A stretch of DNA of 64,000 nucleotides, from contig JAFDVK010000038.1 in NCBI GenBank assembly GCA_018269005.1, forward strand, positions 84,469-148,468, given 5' to 3'. Below, in pieces: positions 48,536 through 56,429 of this stretch (its first letter is position 1; each line of letters begins with the position of its first letter). A program made the translations under genes and the position numbers. This DNA is from Acidobacteriota bacterium. Its GTDB lineage: Bacteria > Acidobacteriota > Blastocatellia > Pyrinomonadales > Pyrinomonadaceae. The notes beneath the pieces are model-generated. The model did no database searches. It was not told the DNA's origin and saw only the letters and a program-made list of their open reading frames with translations.

Positions 48536-48633
48536 TAAGACAACAGGATCAAGATGAAAACCACGCTTAGCTAAAGCTGGTGGCAATTCTGAAACCAAAG
48601 CAAGAGTTAAAGCTATCGGCAATTCAAAGAGTG

Positions 48634-49779
48634 ATGGACTCGCCATTAAAAATCATGATCGTCGCCGGTGAGGCGTCCGGTGATACGCACGCCGCAAAGC
48701 TCGTGGAAGCGCTGAAGGATTCGGCGGGCGGCAGCGTGAGCTTTTTTGGCTCTGCCGGCCCTAAAATGCGTGCGGCCGGCGTCTTTCCGATTGTTGAGGC
48801 CGACAGGCTCTCGATAATGGGCCTGCTCGAGGTCGCTTGGGCCCTGCCGATGTTCTGGTCGGTGATGCGGAAGCTCAAAAAGGCCGCCGCTGCCGAGCGG
48901 CCGGATGTGGCGGTGCTCGTCGATTTCCCCGAATTCAATCTAAGGCTGGCGAAATTTCTCCACAAGCAGGGAATTCCTGTCGTCTATTACATCGCTCCGC
49001 AGGTCTGGGCTTGGCGCGAATATCGGGTAAATGCGTTGCGGCGAAATGTCGATCTTCTTCTCACGATCCTGCCGTTCGAGAAAAAGTGGTTCGAGGAACG
49101 CGGCCTGAGGAACGTCGAATACGTCGGGAATCCGTTGGCACGGGAGGTCGCCGCAACGAAAGATCGAGCCGAGTTCGCCCGCGAGAATGGCCTCGACCCG
49201 GAAAGGCCGATCATCGCACTTCTGCCCGGAAGCCGACATAAAGAGATCGTGCGGATCTTGCCGGTCCTCGTTGAAACTGCGAGTCTGCTGGCCGCCAGAG
49301 ACGAATCAAGGCAGTTCGTAGTTCCTCTTGCCTCAGATAAGAATCTGCACGATGCCGAAGCGGCTCTTGCGGCCTCAAAACTTCCGTTCACGGTCGTGGT
49401 GGGCGAGACGCATAATGCCCTCAATGCTGCGGACGCCGCAGCGGTCACGAGCGGGACCGCGACGCTCGAGGCCGGCATCATCGGCACGCCGATGGCGATC
49501 GTCTATAAGACCTCGGCGTTGAATTACAAGATCTTCGTACCGCTCATCTCTACGGAACATTTCGGCCTGATAAATCTCATCGCAGGCGATCGTATCGTTA
49601 ACGAACTGATGCAGGACGAATTCACGCCCGAGCGACTCGCCGACGAGATCGAACGCCTCCTCGAACCCGCTGTGAATAAAGAGGTTAGAGCCAAATTGCA
49701 CGCCGCCGCAGAAACCCTCGGCCACGGCGGAGCCTCAAAACGAGCGGCAGAAGCGATCCTCCGCGAAATTGAGAATTGA
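48634..49779 (+). CDS. lpxB: lipid-A-disaccharide synthase
   Basis: GT19 glycosyltransferase that joins UDP-diacylglucosamine and lipid X into the lipid A disaccharide, peripheral at the inner membrane. The start at MDSPLKIMIVAGEASGDTHA is chosen because the family begins there; upstream in-frame codons come from the repeat flank. Other signatures are VDFPEFNLRLAKFLHKQGIP, YYIAPQVWAWREYRVNALR, IALLPGSRHKEI and AVTSGTATLEAGIIGTPMAI. 381 aa is normal. A copy of a 26-bp motif shared with the ends of lpxD and the EamA gene lies 27 bp after the stop. Confidence 0.95.
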   Translation: MDSPLKIMIVAGEASGDTHAAKLVEALKDSAGGSVSFFGSAGPKMRAAGVFPIVEADRLSIMGLLEVAWALPMFWSVMRKLKKAAAAERPDVAVLVDFPEFNLRLAKFLHKQGIPVVYYIAPQVWAWREYRVNALRRNVDLLLTILPFEKKWFEERGLRNVEYVGNPLAREVAATKDRAEFARENGLDPERPIIALLPGSRHKEIVRILPVLVETASLLAARDESRQFVVPLASDKNLHDAEAALAASKLPFTVVVGETHNALNAADAAAVTSGTATLEAGIIGTPMAIVYKTSALNYKIFVPLISTEHFGLINLIAGDRIVNELMQDEFTPERLADEIERLLEPAVNKEVRAKLHAAAETLGHGGASKRAAEAILREIEN

Positions 49780-49805
49780 GAACGGAGAACAGAGAACGCG
49801 GTTGC

Positions 49806-49831
49806 GGAAGGCCGCACGCAGTAAGGCCACC
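49806..49831 (+). repeat. 26-bp 3'-end motif, copy 1
   Basis: Begins GGAAGGCCGCACGCAG and ends TAAGGCCACC, 27 bp after the lpxB stop, in lpxB orientation. The identical 26 bp occur on the minus strand at 50410-50435, covering the lpxD stop. A near-identical copy is at 52652-52676 over the EamA gene stop. Confidence 0.85.
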
Positions 49832-49903
49832 GGATCTGGGAACTGAGATCTGGGAACGCCCAACCGCGGCGTTTTCGTCGCCGTAGGTGACGCGAGATAA
49901 TAG

Positions 49904-49960
49904 CCCAGGGTGAAACCCTGGGTCACGATCCGCAATATCTTCCGCTCCCTGAAGGGGAGC
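49904..49960. repeat. palindromic repeat, family B variant
   Basis: CCCAGGGTgaaACCCTGGG (49904-49922) followed 21 bp later by GCTCCCTGAAGGGGAGC (49944-49960). The layout is that of family B with a shortened first hairpin and a changed second hairpin. Confidence 0.65.
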
Positions 49961-49968
49961 AACCGCGG

Positions 49969-50081
49969 CGTCCGTTTGTTCGACCCTTACAGGGTCGGTA
50001 TCGTTTTGTGTCGTGATCCCAGGGTGGCGGCCTTCGGCCTTACCCTGGGCTATTATCTTTGTCCCCTTCGGGGACGCAAGG
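49969..50081. repeat. 113-bp direct repeat, copy 1 (family B with extra left hairpin)
   Basis: Starts CGTCCGTTTGTT, contains GACCCTTACAGGGTC, CCCAGGGT...ACCCTGGG with core GGCCTTCGGCC, CTATTATCTTT, and GTCCCCTTCGGGGAC, and ends GCAAGG. It is repeated at 50158-50270 with only about eight changes, clustered near TTTTG[TG][TC][GG]. Confidence 0.9.
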
Positions 50082-50117
50082 CTGATAGGTGTCGGCGTTT
50101 TCGTCAGATCCGCCGTG

Positions 50118-50145
50118 TCAGAACCGGGAGCGATAGCGACTGGGT
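50118..50145. repeat. 28-bp inverted repeat, left arm
   Basis: Begins TCAGAACCGGGAGCG and ends ACTGGGT. Its exact reverse complement is at 50293-50320. The two arms bracket the second 113-bp repeat copy, so the whole 50118-50320 has terminal inverted repeats. The first 8 bases TCAGAACC match the start of family C repeats at 29637 and 29972. Confidence 0.85.
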
Positions 50146-50157
50146 TCTTCGCCTCGA

Positions 50158-50270
50158 CGTCCGTTTGTTCGACCCTTACAGGGTCGGTATCGTTTTGCGA
50201 CGCATTCCCAGGGTGGCGGCCTTCGGCCTTACCCTGGGCTATTATCTTTGTCCCCTTCGGGGACGCAAGG
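50158..50270. repeat. 113-bp direct repeat, copy 2
   Basis: Second copy of 49969-50081 in the same orientation, lying between the 28-bp inverted repeats. Open frames running through these copies give repetitive peptides and are not treated as genes. Confidence 0.9.
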
Positions 50271-50292
50271 ATATTGACGGCATTGTCATTTG

Positions 50293-50320
50293 ACCCAGTC
50301 GCTATCGCTCCCGGTTCTGA
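50293..50320. repeat. 28-bp inverted repeat, right arm
   Basis: Exact reverse complement of 50118-50145 (ACCCAGTCGCTATCG at its start). The 50321-50409 stretch that follows shows nothing else. Confidence 0.85.
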
Positions 50321-50409
50321 CCGCTTCTTCGTTCGGATCATTCCGAGTCATTTGACCCGCGTCGCAGTACCTCTCCGTCTTGGCGGTGAGGGCATCATGG
50401 GCGATCACG

Positions 50410-50435
50410 GGTGGCCTTACTGCGTGCGGCCTTCC
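50410..50435 (-). repeat. 26-bp 3'-end motif, copy 2 (overlaps lpxD stop)
   Basis: Reverse complement identical to 49806-49831. It encodes the last LpxD residues EGRTQ and the TAA stop, so the C-terminus of LpxD is made of repeat sequence. Confidence 0.85.
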
Positions 50436-51433
50436 TCATCGATAAGACTGCGGAGGCGTTTCACTTCGTCTTTTAGGCGTGAGAGGCCTTTTACGAGGGC
50501 GTTTTGGCGTTTGTACTCGTCGAGAGGCTGGACGGGCGTGCCCCACCAAACGCCGCGGCGAACGATCTTGCCCGGCAGGACACCGGCCTGTGATCCGATG
50601 ATCGCACCGCTGAGGACGCGCGCATGATCGCCCATTCCGACCTGACCGCCGATGACGCAATCGTCCTCGATGATGGTGCTGCCAGAGATGCCCGTTTGTG
50701 CGGCGATCACGACACGCTTTCCAATTTTGACGTTGTGCGCGATCTGCACGAGGTTGTCGATCTTCGTGCCGTCGCCGATCTCCGTTGGGCCGAGAGCACC
50801 GCGATCGACGCAGGAATTGGCCCCGATCTCGACCTCATTTCCGATGGCGACCGCTCCGGCCTGAGGGAATTTTACATAGCCTGAATCGCCGTCCCGTACG
50901 AACCCGAAACCGTCCGCACCGATCACGCATCCGGCGTGAATGATACAGTCCTCACCGATTGTTGTGCCGCTGTAAATGGTGCAATTAGGGAAGATACGGG
51001 TGCCGCGACCGATCGAGACGTCTTTGCCCACAAATGAGCCTGCGTGGACCTCGACGTCGGCTGCGATCTTCGCGGCGTTGTCGATCACGACATTCGGGCC
51101 GACGAACGAGGCTTTGACGTCCGCATCGACCGCGATGGCCGCCGATGGGTCGATGCCGGTCCTTCGCGGCGCGGCCGAAAGTCTTGCGGCGGCCTTTGCG
51201 AACGCAAGTTTCGGGTCTTTGACGATGATCACGGCAGGAATCGCGCGGTCGAATTCCACACCTTCCTTGACCAGAACGCAGGTCGCACTCGTTCGCGGAA
51301 CCTCGCCATCACCCGCAAAGAAGCTCAGGTCGCCCGCACCGGCCGAACCGAGATCGGCAAATCCGGCGATCGCGACATTCTCTTCACCAACGAGTTCTCC
51401 ATCGAGAAACGCAGCAAGTTCCGCAGCATCCAT
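50417..51433 (-). CDS. lpxD: UDP-3-O-acylglucosamine N-acyltransferase
   Basis: Adds the N-linked acyl chain in lipid A synthesis, cytoplasmic trimer. The start [12 protein letters not shown] is chosen from family alignment; the longer reading overlaps the STAS gene. The N-terminal uridine-binding domain runs to about residue 100. The left-handed beta-helix of hexapeptide repeats ([58 protein letters not shown]) runs about 100-310. 338 aa is normal. A helical tail ends EGRTQ within a repeated motif. It converges with lpxB across the repeat field. Confidence 0.95.
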   Translation of the reverse strand: MDAAELAAFLDGELVGEENVAIAGFADLGSAGAGDLSFFAGDGEVPRTSATCVLVKEGVEFDRAIPAVIIVKDPKLAFAKAAARLSAAPRRTGIDPSAAIAVDADVKASFVGPNVVIDNAAKIAADVEVHAGSFVGKDVSIGRGTRIFPNCTIYSGTTIGEDCIIHAGCVIGADGFGFVRDGDSGYVKFPQAGAVAIGNEVEIGANSCVDRGALGPTEIGDGTKIDNLVQIAHNVKIGKRVVIAAQTGISGSTIIEDDCVIGGQVGMGDHARVLSGAIIGSQAGVLPGKIVRRGVWWGTPVQPLDEYKRQNALVKGLSRLKDEVKRLRSLIDEEGRTQ

Positions 51434-51485
51434 ATCGAAATTATATGCCGATAAAGTATTTAGACGAAAAGGACAGTAAGGCTCT

Positions 51486-51770
51486 TTACGACCGTCGTTC
51501 TGCGAGGTCGATGGCGGATTGCAGGAAGATCTCAACTCCGTTTATCTCGATCCTTCCGGTCTCGGTGAGGCGTTTAAGAACGGCCGCAGAATCGCTATCG
51601 AGAAAGTCGAGATCCGCAAGGTCGATCAAGACGTCCTTGTCCCGCTCATCGACTATCGCGCCAGCGATGCGCTCGAGGAGGAGAGCATCTTCAAGCAGCA
51701 GATCGCCCTCAACGCTTAGCATTATTTTTCCTGTGTCGGCCTGAACCGATTCGGTGATATTTGTCGGCAT
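51486..51770 (-). CDS. STAS-domain protein (anti-sigma factor antagonist-like)
   Basis: 94 aa from [10 protein letters not shown]; an ATG 7 codons upstream is possible. A single STAS fold: [20 protein letters not shown], then the strand-helix [20 protein letters not shown], which carries the conserved D-S phosphorylation-type site, then [20 protein letters not shown]. Such proteins act in partner-switching with anti-sigma kinases, but no kinase, phosphatase or sigma gene is adjacent. It is upstream of lpxD on the same strand with a short gap. Confidence 0.7.
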   Translation of the reverse strand: MPTNITESVQADTGKIMLSVEGDLLLEDALLLERIAGAIVDERDKDVLIDLADLDFLDSDSAAVLKRLTETGRIEINGVEIFLQSAIDLAERRS

Positions 51771-52122
51771 CGCTTTGCGCGCGTGATCCAAAGAATATGG
51801 CCATTTTACGCGATTTTCATGCGTTTGGTTGCAAAATCTTCATTTTGTGCGCATTTAGCACGGCTGCTTTCTGAAATGCCCATTTTTATTGGCTCCCAGA
51901 AACCGCAAATTTCACAAAACATGGAAAAAATACGGCCGTGTTTGGCCCATTTTGGTAAAAATAGGTTCCGTCGGGTGCGAGCCCGCAGCTGTCGCGTGCG
52001 ACGGTCGGGCGGTTACGAAGTTTTGTGGGCGGTGCAGGAAACCTACAGGATCGGGCCAGGATATGTGAAGTTACGGCAGAAACAGGGTAGGTGCGGGCGG
52101 TAGATATTCTCAAAACTTCCTT
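51771..52122. other. 350-bp divergent intergenic region
   Basis: Between the STAS gene (minus) and the 133-aa gene (plus). AT-rich at the left; the middle has CCGTCG (51968) facing CGACGG (51999) around smaller GGG/CCC hairpins. It matches no riboswitch class I know. No ORF here is supported. Confidence 0.4.
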
Positions 52123-52137
52123 TGCAACAATGTTGCA
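52123..52137 (+). promoter_or_regulatory. 15-bp palindrome upstream of the 133-aa gene
   Basis: TGCAACAATGTTGCA, a perfect 6-3-6 inverted repeat 22 bp before the ATG at 52160. The position and symmetry suit a repressor operator; TTGCAA within it could also act as a -35 element. Confidence 0.45.
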
Positions 52138-52159
52138 GAGATGATACACTTGTTCTTGT

Positions 52160-52561
52160 ATGAACATCAATTGGATCGAATTCAGCGAAGGCCCGATCGT
52201 TCAGGACGCGGAAAAGATCCGCGTAACGCTGACGCAAAAAGGAACATTCTATCTGAACGGCGCGGCACTCAAGTCGCTCGGAGAGCCGGACGCGGTCGTG
52301 CTCTTTTACGACAAGAGACTCCAACTGATCGGGATCAAGCGGTCGTCGATCACGGTAAAGAATGCGTTCATCCTGAAAAAGAAAGACGGCGACCGTCTGC
52401 GGGCACGCATCTTTTACGCAGCGAATTTCTGCAAGCATTTCCAGATCCAGCCGATGGAGACGATCGTGTTCGAAACGCCTGTAATGGAAGGCGATGTTCT
52501 CGTCCTAAGCCTGCATACGACAGGACCTGCACGAGGCTGGCAAAGGCAGGAGCAGAGGTGA
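52160..52561 (+). CDS. hypothetical protein (133 aa)
   Basis: Soluble basic protein. Visible segments are IEFSEGPIVQDAEKIRVTLT, KGTFYLNGAALKSLGEPDAV, VLFYDKRLQLIGIKRSSITV and FCKHFQIQPMETIVFETPVM. The pattern of short beta strands suggests a small beta-rich fold. There is no signal peptide, metal site or helix-turn-helix that I can point to. The C-terminal 15 residues (TTGPARGWQRQEQR) run into the microsatellite that follows. It is preceded by a palindrome that may control it. Family unknown to me. Confidence 0.6.
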   Translation: MNINWIEFSEGPIVQDAEKIRVTLTQKGTFYLNGAALKSLGEPDAVVLFYDKRLQLIGIKRSSITVKNAFILKKKDGDRLRARIFYAANFCKHFQIQPMETIVFETPVMEGDVLVLSLHTTGPARGWQRQEQR

Positions 52562-52564
52562 GGG

Positions 52565-52648
52565 GGCGAAAGGCAAAAGGCGAAAGGCGAAAGGCGAAAG
52601 GCGAAAGGCGAAAGGCGAAAGGCGAAAGGCGAAAGGCGAAAGGCGAAA
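52565..52648. repeat. microsatellite of twelve 7-bp GGCGAAA units
   Basis: Twelve uninterrupted GGCGAAA units with one change (second unit GGCAAAA). It begins 3 bp after the stop of the 133-aa gene and ends next to the EamA gene stop. Such arrays vary in copy number by slippage. Confidence 0.95.
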
Positions 52649-52651
52649 GGC

Positions 52652-52676
52652 GGTGGCCTTACTTCGTGCGGCCTTC
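52652..52676 (-). repeat. 26-bp 3'-end motif, copy 3 (overlaps EamA gene stop)
   Basis: GGTGGCCTTACTTCGTGCGG then CCTTC: one base differs from the copy at 50410-50435. On the minus strand it encodes EGRTK and the TAA stop. Confidence 0.8.
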
Positions 52677-53714
52677 TGCAACGCGGCCTTCTGCAACGCT
52701 GCCTTCTGCAACGCTGCCTTCTGCAAGGCGGGTCGCGGCATTGCGGCGGGTGGCGAGGAAGAGCCCGGCAAAGACGAGCAGCGATGCGACGATGAAACTG
52801 AATCCCATTTGCTCGTGCAGAAAGATCACGGCAAGGACGACGCCGATGATCGGCTGCAGGTAGATGAATATTGCGACCGTCGATGGCCTTACGCGTGTGG
52901 CGGCATACGCATTAAGGAGATATGGGGCCGCGGTCGCCCCGACGCCGATATACGCGATCAGTGCCCAGACGGATGTCGGAATCTGGCCAAGATCGAGGGT
53001 CGAGAGACTCATCGCTCCGACCGGTACGGCTACGATGCTCGAGAAGATAAAGACCCACATCATTGAGCGGAAAGGGCCGTTCCGCGAGATGATGTCCTTG
53101 GAGATCGCAACGTAGATGCCGAAGGCGAGCGAATTCAGTACCATCATTATGTCGCCCTGCGTCGTTGAGCTTTCGAAGGACGCCTTGCGCGGGTCGATCA
53201 GAAAGATCACGCCGGCGGCGGCAAGCGTGATGCCGAGTACCTTCAGCAAGTAAAGCTTCTCGTAACGAAACAAAACGCTGATGAGCAGCGTAAAAACGGG
53301 GATCGTTACTGCCAGGATCGAGGCATTTGACGCACGCGTAAGCGCGAGGCCGCCGATGAAGAGATATTGGTTCAACAGCACCCCAAATACACAGAGTGCT
53401 GCAAAACGCCAATAGTCTCCCTTCTCGGCAAGCCAGATCCGGCCTCGGATGGTTTGAAAGGTCACGAGGACAAGCGCCGTTATCCCGACGCGAAAACCGA
53501 CAAGGGCGAGAGCCGGGATGTGAGCAAGTACCACCTTGCCTGCGACGGGCAATGTTCCGTAGAAGATCTGCACGGCGACAAGCGCCGCGTATGCCGACGA
53601 ATAGTTTTCGACGGCGGAAGGATTTTCATTTGTTCGGTTGTCGTTCGCGATAGCCAAATGATGATAATAACAAACGGCCGTTGTACACGAGCCGAAATTC
53701 ACCAAACTTTGCAA
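52659..53714 (-). CDS. EamA-family (DMT) membrane transporter
   Basis: 351 aa with ten predicted transmembrane helices in two EamA repeats (about 40-165 and 190-325). Signatures are YGTLPVAGKVVLAHIPALAL, NASILAVTIPVFTLLISVLF and IFIYLQPIIGVVLAVIFLHE. It exports or imports a small metabolite; the substrate is unknown. The ATG is the only one before the first helix but lies 9 bp from the divergent peptidase ATG; a TTG at 53657 is an alternative. The C-terminal tail is built from a 15-bp repeat (AEGSV units) and ends EGRTK. Confidence 0.85.
   Translation of the reverse strand: MQSLVNFGSCTTAVCYYHHLAIANDNRTNENPSAVENYSSAYAALVAVQIFYGTLPVAGKVVLAHIPALALVGFRVGITALVLVTFQTIRGRIWLAEKGDYWRFAALCVFGVLLNQYLFIGGLALTRASNASILAVTIPVFTLLISVLFRYEKLYLLKVLGITLAAAGVIFLIDPRKASFESSTTQGDIMMVLNSLAFGIYVAISKDIISRNGPFRSMMWVFIFSSIVAVPVGAMSLSTLDLGQIPTSVWALIAYIGVGATAAPYLLNAYAATRVRPSTVAIFIYLQPIIGVVLAVIFLHEQMGFSFIVASLLVFAGLFLATRRNAATRLAEGSVAEGSVAEGRVAEGRTK
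52668..52727 (-). repeat. four 15-bp tandem repeats inside the EamA gene 3' end
   Basis: GCGGCCTTCTGCAAC twice, then GCTGCCTTCTGCAAC and GCTGCCTTCTGCAAG. In frame on the minus strand they add the pentapeptide AEGSV/AEGRV to the transporter tail. Multiples of 15 bp keep the frame open. Confidence 0.95.
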
Positions 53715-53723
53715 ATTTAACTT

Positions 53724-55394
53724 ATGAGATCAAGATCATCCCGCGGACAATTCTCCGCGATCTTTTCGATTGCAGTTCTTCTGCTTTCTTCCTTTTTGCC
53801 CGCAGCGGCACAGACGGCTGCCCCTGCACGATCTACTGCGGATCTGATCCGCGAGGGGCTGACCGTCCAGATGATCAAGGACGGCACGATCGCCTTGAGC
53901 GCACCTGAGATGGAAGGCCGCGGTACAGGCCAGCCCGGCGGCGAGAAAGCTGCGAATTGGATCGCCGAAAAGTTCAAGGCCTACGGGCTCAAACCGCTTG
54001 GCGATAAAGGCAGCTATCTTCAGAAGATCAACTTCACCGAGACCGTTGCCGATCCCGCAACGAGCCTTACGGTCGGCGACAAGAGCCTGGCATACGGTAC
54101 CGATTTCGCGTTTCCGCCGATGGTCGGGAATCGTTCGGGGAGCGGTGATGTCGTGTTCGTCGGCTACGCGATCGTTGGCAAGGCAGCGGGCATCGACCAA
54201 CTCGCGGATGTCGATATCAGCGGCAAATACGTTGTAATGCTCGACGGCCCGCCTCCCGGATTTCCGAAGGAAACGTGGGAGAAGCAGCACCTTCAGCGCG
54301 CTATTATGCGTAATCTTTACAGCAAGCGGCCTGCGGGCATTATCACCTTCAGCCGCGGTGACGAACAGCAGACCGAAGACCAGGGCGTCGATTATTACAG
54401 CCGCCGACAGCTTTCGCTTGGCGGTGCGAGAGAATATTTGCCGGACGGCTACCCGATCTTCGTATCGGCGACAAAGTCGGGCATTGAGAAGATCTTTGCC
54501 GCCGGCGGAATGACGCGTGAGCAGGCGATCGAACTCGCGGCGAACACGACCTTCAAGGGCAAAGACCTAAAAGTGAAGGCAAAGGCCGTCTCGAAAGTGC
54601 AGTCAAACAAGGTCGCGGCCTATAATGTCGCCGGAGTTCTTGAAGGCAGCGATCCGAAGCTAAGCTCTGAGGCGGTGCTCTTCTCGGCCCACTACGACGC
54701 ATACGGCAAGCTGAATGGGAAGATCTACGCCGGAGCCGCCGACAACGCCCTTGGGGTTGCCGAGATGCTTTCGGTTGCCGAGACTTACAGCAAGCTGCCG
54801 CAAAAGCCGAAGCGTTCGATGGTCTTTCTTGCCGTTACGGGCGAAGAATACGGCCTTTTCGGATCGAAGGCCTGGGCAAAAGACCCGACGTGGGACATCA
54901 AGAAGGTCGCCGCCGATCTTAACCTGGACGGCATCGGCTCCGAGGTTTATGGCCCGGTGAAGACGATGGTCGGATACGGCGCCGAACATTCGACGCTCGG
55001 TGCTTTGCTTGATTCTGTCGCGAAGTCGATGGATATCAACGTGATCCCCGACCCGATGCCCGACGAAAAGGTCTTCTATCGCTCGGATCACTATTCGTTC
55101 GTCGAACGCGGCGTTCCGTCGCTGATGCTTCTCGGGGCACCGGCGGGCGATAAGGAAGTCTGGATACAGAAGATCAAGGACTGGGAGAAGGGCGATTATC
55201 ACCAGCCCGGAGATACGGTCAAAGATTCGTGGGCGTGGGAAGGTGCGGAGACGGTCGCAGAAGTGATGGCGATCATGGGATGGCAAATATCCGAAGATGC
55301 TCAAATGCCTTCTTGGCTGAATACATCCCGCTTCTCAAAATATGACCGCGGCAACTCAAAGCCGATCCCGCAGGACGAATCGGAAGATAAGTAA
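53724..55394 (+). CDS. exported M28-family metallopeptidase
   Basis: 556 aa with signal peptide (FSAIFSIAVLLLSSFLPAAA, cut near AQT). A PA-type insert lies at about residues 150-260. The M28 zinc-peptidase domain (about 300-530) has ligands in LFSAHYDAYG, YAGAADNALGVAEM, FLAVTGEEYGLFGSKAW and YRSDHYSFVERGVPSLMLLG, fitting the co-catalytic two-zinc aminopeptidase. Probably periplasmic or secreted peptide degradation. It is divergent from the EamA gene with almost no intergenic space. Confidence 0.9.
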   Translation: MRSRSSRGQFSAIFSIAVLLLSSFLPAAAQTAAPARSTADLIREGLTVQMIKDGTIALSAPEMEGRGTGQPGGEKAANWIAEKFKAYGLKPLGDKGSYLQKINFTETVADPATSLTVGDKSLAYGTDFAFPPMVGNRSGSGDVVFVGYAIVGKAAGIDQLADVDISGKYVVMLDGPPPGFPKETWEKQHLQRAIMRNLYSKRPAGIITFSRGDEQQTEDQGVDYYSRRQLSLGGAREYLPDGYPIFVSATKSGIEKIFAAGGMTREQAIELAANTTFKGKDLKVKAKAVSKVQSNKVAAYNVAGVLEGSDPKLSSEAVLFSAHYDAYGKLNGKIYAGAADNALGVAEMLSVAETYSKLPQKPKRSMVFLAVTGEEYGLFGSKAWAKDPTWDIKKVAADLNLDGIGSEVYGPVKTMVGYGAEHSTLGALLDSVAKSMDINVIPDPMPDEKVFYRSDHYSFVERGVPSLMLLGAPAGDKEVWIQKIKDWEKGDYHQPGDTVKDSWAWEGAETVAEVMAIMGWQISEDAQMPSWLNTSRFSKYDRGNSKPIPQDESEDK

Positions 55395-55445
55395 GCCATA
55401 AACGAAATTTCTTAGCGGGGCAGTTTTTTGTGCAACCGAAAACGC

Positions 55446-55473
55446 GCAAAAGCGGCCTCGCTGAGCAAGGCCG
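55446..55473 (-). terminator. intrinsic terminator of the 254-aa lipoprotein gene
   Basis: On the minus strand CGGCCT...AGGCCG (stem 55453-55473, 9-nt loop) is followed by CTTTT. It lies about 45 bp after the gene's stop and also faces the end of the M28 peptidase gene. Confidence 0.6.
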
Positions 55474-55518
55474 TGAAGGCGACATTTGTTGTGCAAATCT
55501 GGCGTATGGATGAAAAGG

Positions 55519-56283
55519 TCATTCGACCGGTCGGTAATTTGTGTAGCGAGTAAAGGCATTCTCGTCTGCAAGTTTGTCACGCTGAATGACCCTTTCCCTG
55601 CCTTTGCGGTCTGTCAACGTTACAGTTCTATATCCATCGAAATCCTCGACCGTCGCAAATGTCACAAGGCGGTTACCGACGATCCTTGCAAAGTCTGTGG
55701 CCGTGCCGCCGTAAAACCGCCAAGCGGTTATGCAATTCAGTTTCCTACTGTACTCGAGGTTGGGAAATTCCGCAGAGTTTTCGATGTGGATCAGCTTGTC
55801 TGATCGTTTGTCGTAGATCAGCAAGGTTCTCATCTCGTTCGCGCCACGAGCCGCGGTGCCGGATATGAACGTCACATCCTTCAACCCATCACCATTAAAG
55901 TCTTGAAACTGCGGATCAGCCTCAGCGAGCGAGTCGTCCGGTATCTCTAACGTCTGACGTAGCTTCCAAACCTGGTTTTGATCTTTAGAATAAAACCGAA
56001 TAACAGCTAAATTGTCGGGGTGATAGGTTCGAAACTCACCCCGTTTCACGATGTCTATTTCGATCTTATTTTTACCACGCCGACCGACCTTTGACTGATT
56101 TGAGTAAGTTTCTAAGATCTGTCGCGGTGTGGGCGCCGGTTCTTGGGTTGGGGTCGGTTCGGGGGCGGCAGTTTCATTTTGCAACTCCGTTGCGAGTTCG
56201 GGGGCAGGTACAGTAGCAACGCGCTCGGAATTGCAAGATATGGCAACCAAAACAGCGAGGATGATCGCGAGATTCCGTTTCAT
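55519..56283 (-). CDS. putative lipoprotein of unknown function (254 aa)
   Basis: The signal MKRNLAIILAVLVAISC ends in a lipobox-like AISC. A Pro/Glu/Thr-rich linker (APEPTPTQEPAPTP) follows. The mature domain has FYSKDQNQVWKLRQTLEIPD and DPQFQDFNGDGLKDVTFISG, a DxNGDGxxD calcium-loop as in FG-GAP/VCBS-type units. The rest (about 150-254) is beta-rich with no catalytic motif. Likely an envelope-anchored protein. It is the last gene on the minus strand downstream of pdhC, separated by about 145 bp. Confidence 0.65.
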   Translation of the reverse strand: MKRNLAIILAVLVAISCNSERVATVPAPELATELQNETAAPEPTPTQEPAPTPRQILETYSNQSKVGRRGKNKIEIDIVKRGEFRTYHPDNLAVIRFYSKDQNQVWKLRQTLEIPDDSLAEADPQFQDFNGDGLKDVTFISGTAARGANEMRTLLIYDKRSDKLIHIENSAEFPNLEYSRKLNCITAWRFYGGTATDFARIVGNRLVTFATVEDFDGYRTVTLTDRKGRERVIQRDKLADENAFTRYTNYRPVE

Positions 56284-56429
56284 TGCTCGTCACCGCAGAG
56301 GATTCTACAACAACGAGCCGCAAGAATCGAGGAAAAAGCACGCCGTGATTGTACGTGCGAATACTGGCCGAACCGGCAGTTAGCGTTACCGGACCCCGCC
56401 TTCGTAATCGAGAATAACAGGTGTCCGCA

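Noticed and set aside
49685..50341. 218-codon minus-strand ORF across the lpxB-lpxD repeat field
   Set aside because: It is repetitive (SPKGTKIIAQGKAEGRHPG occurs twice) because it reads through the 113-bp repeats, and it overlaps the lpxB 3' end. Palindromic repeats keep frames open by chance.
51960..52120. Riboswitch-like hairpins before the 133-aa gene
   Set aside because: The CCGTCG/CGACGG pairing is present but no conserved core of a known riboswitch class could be matched.
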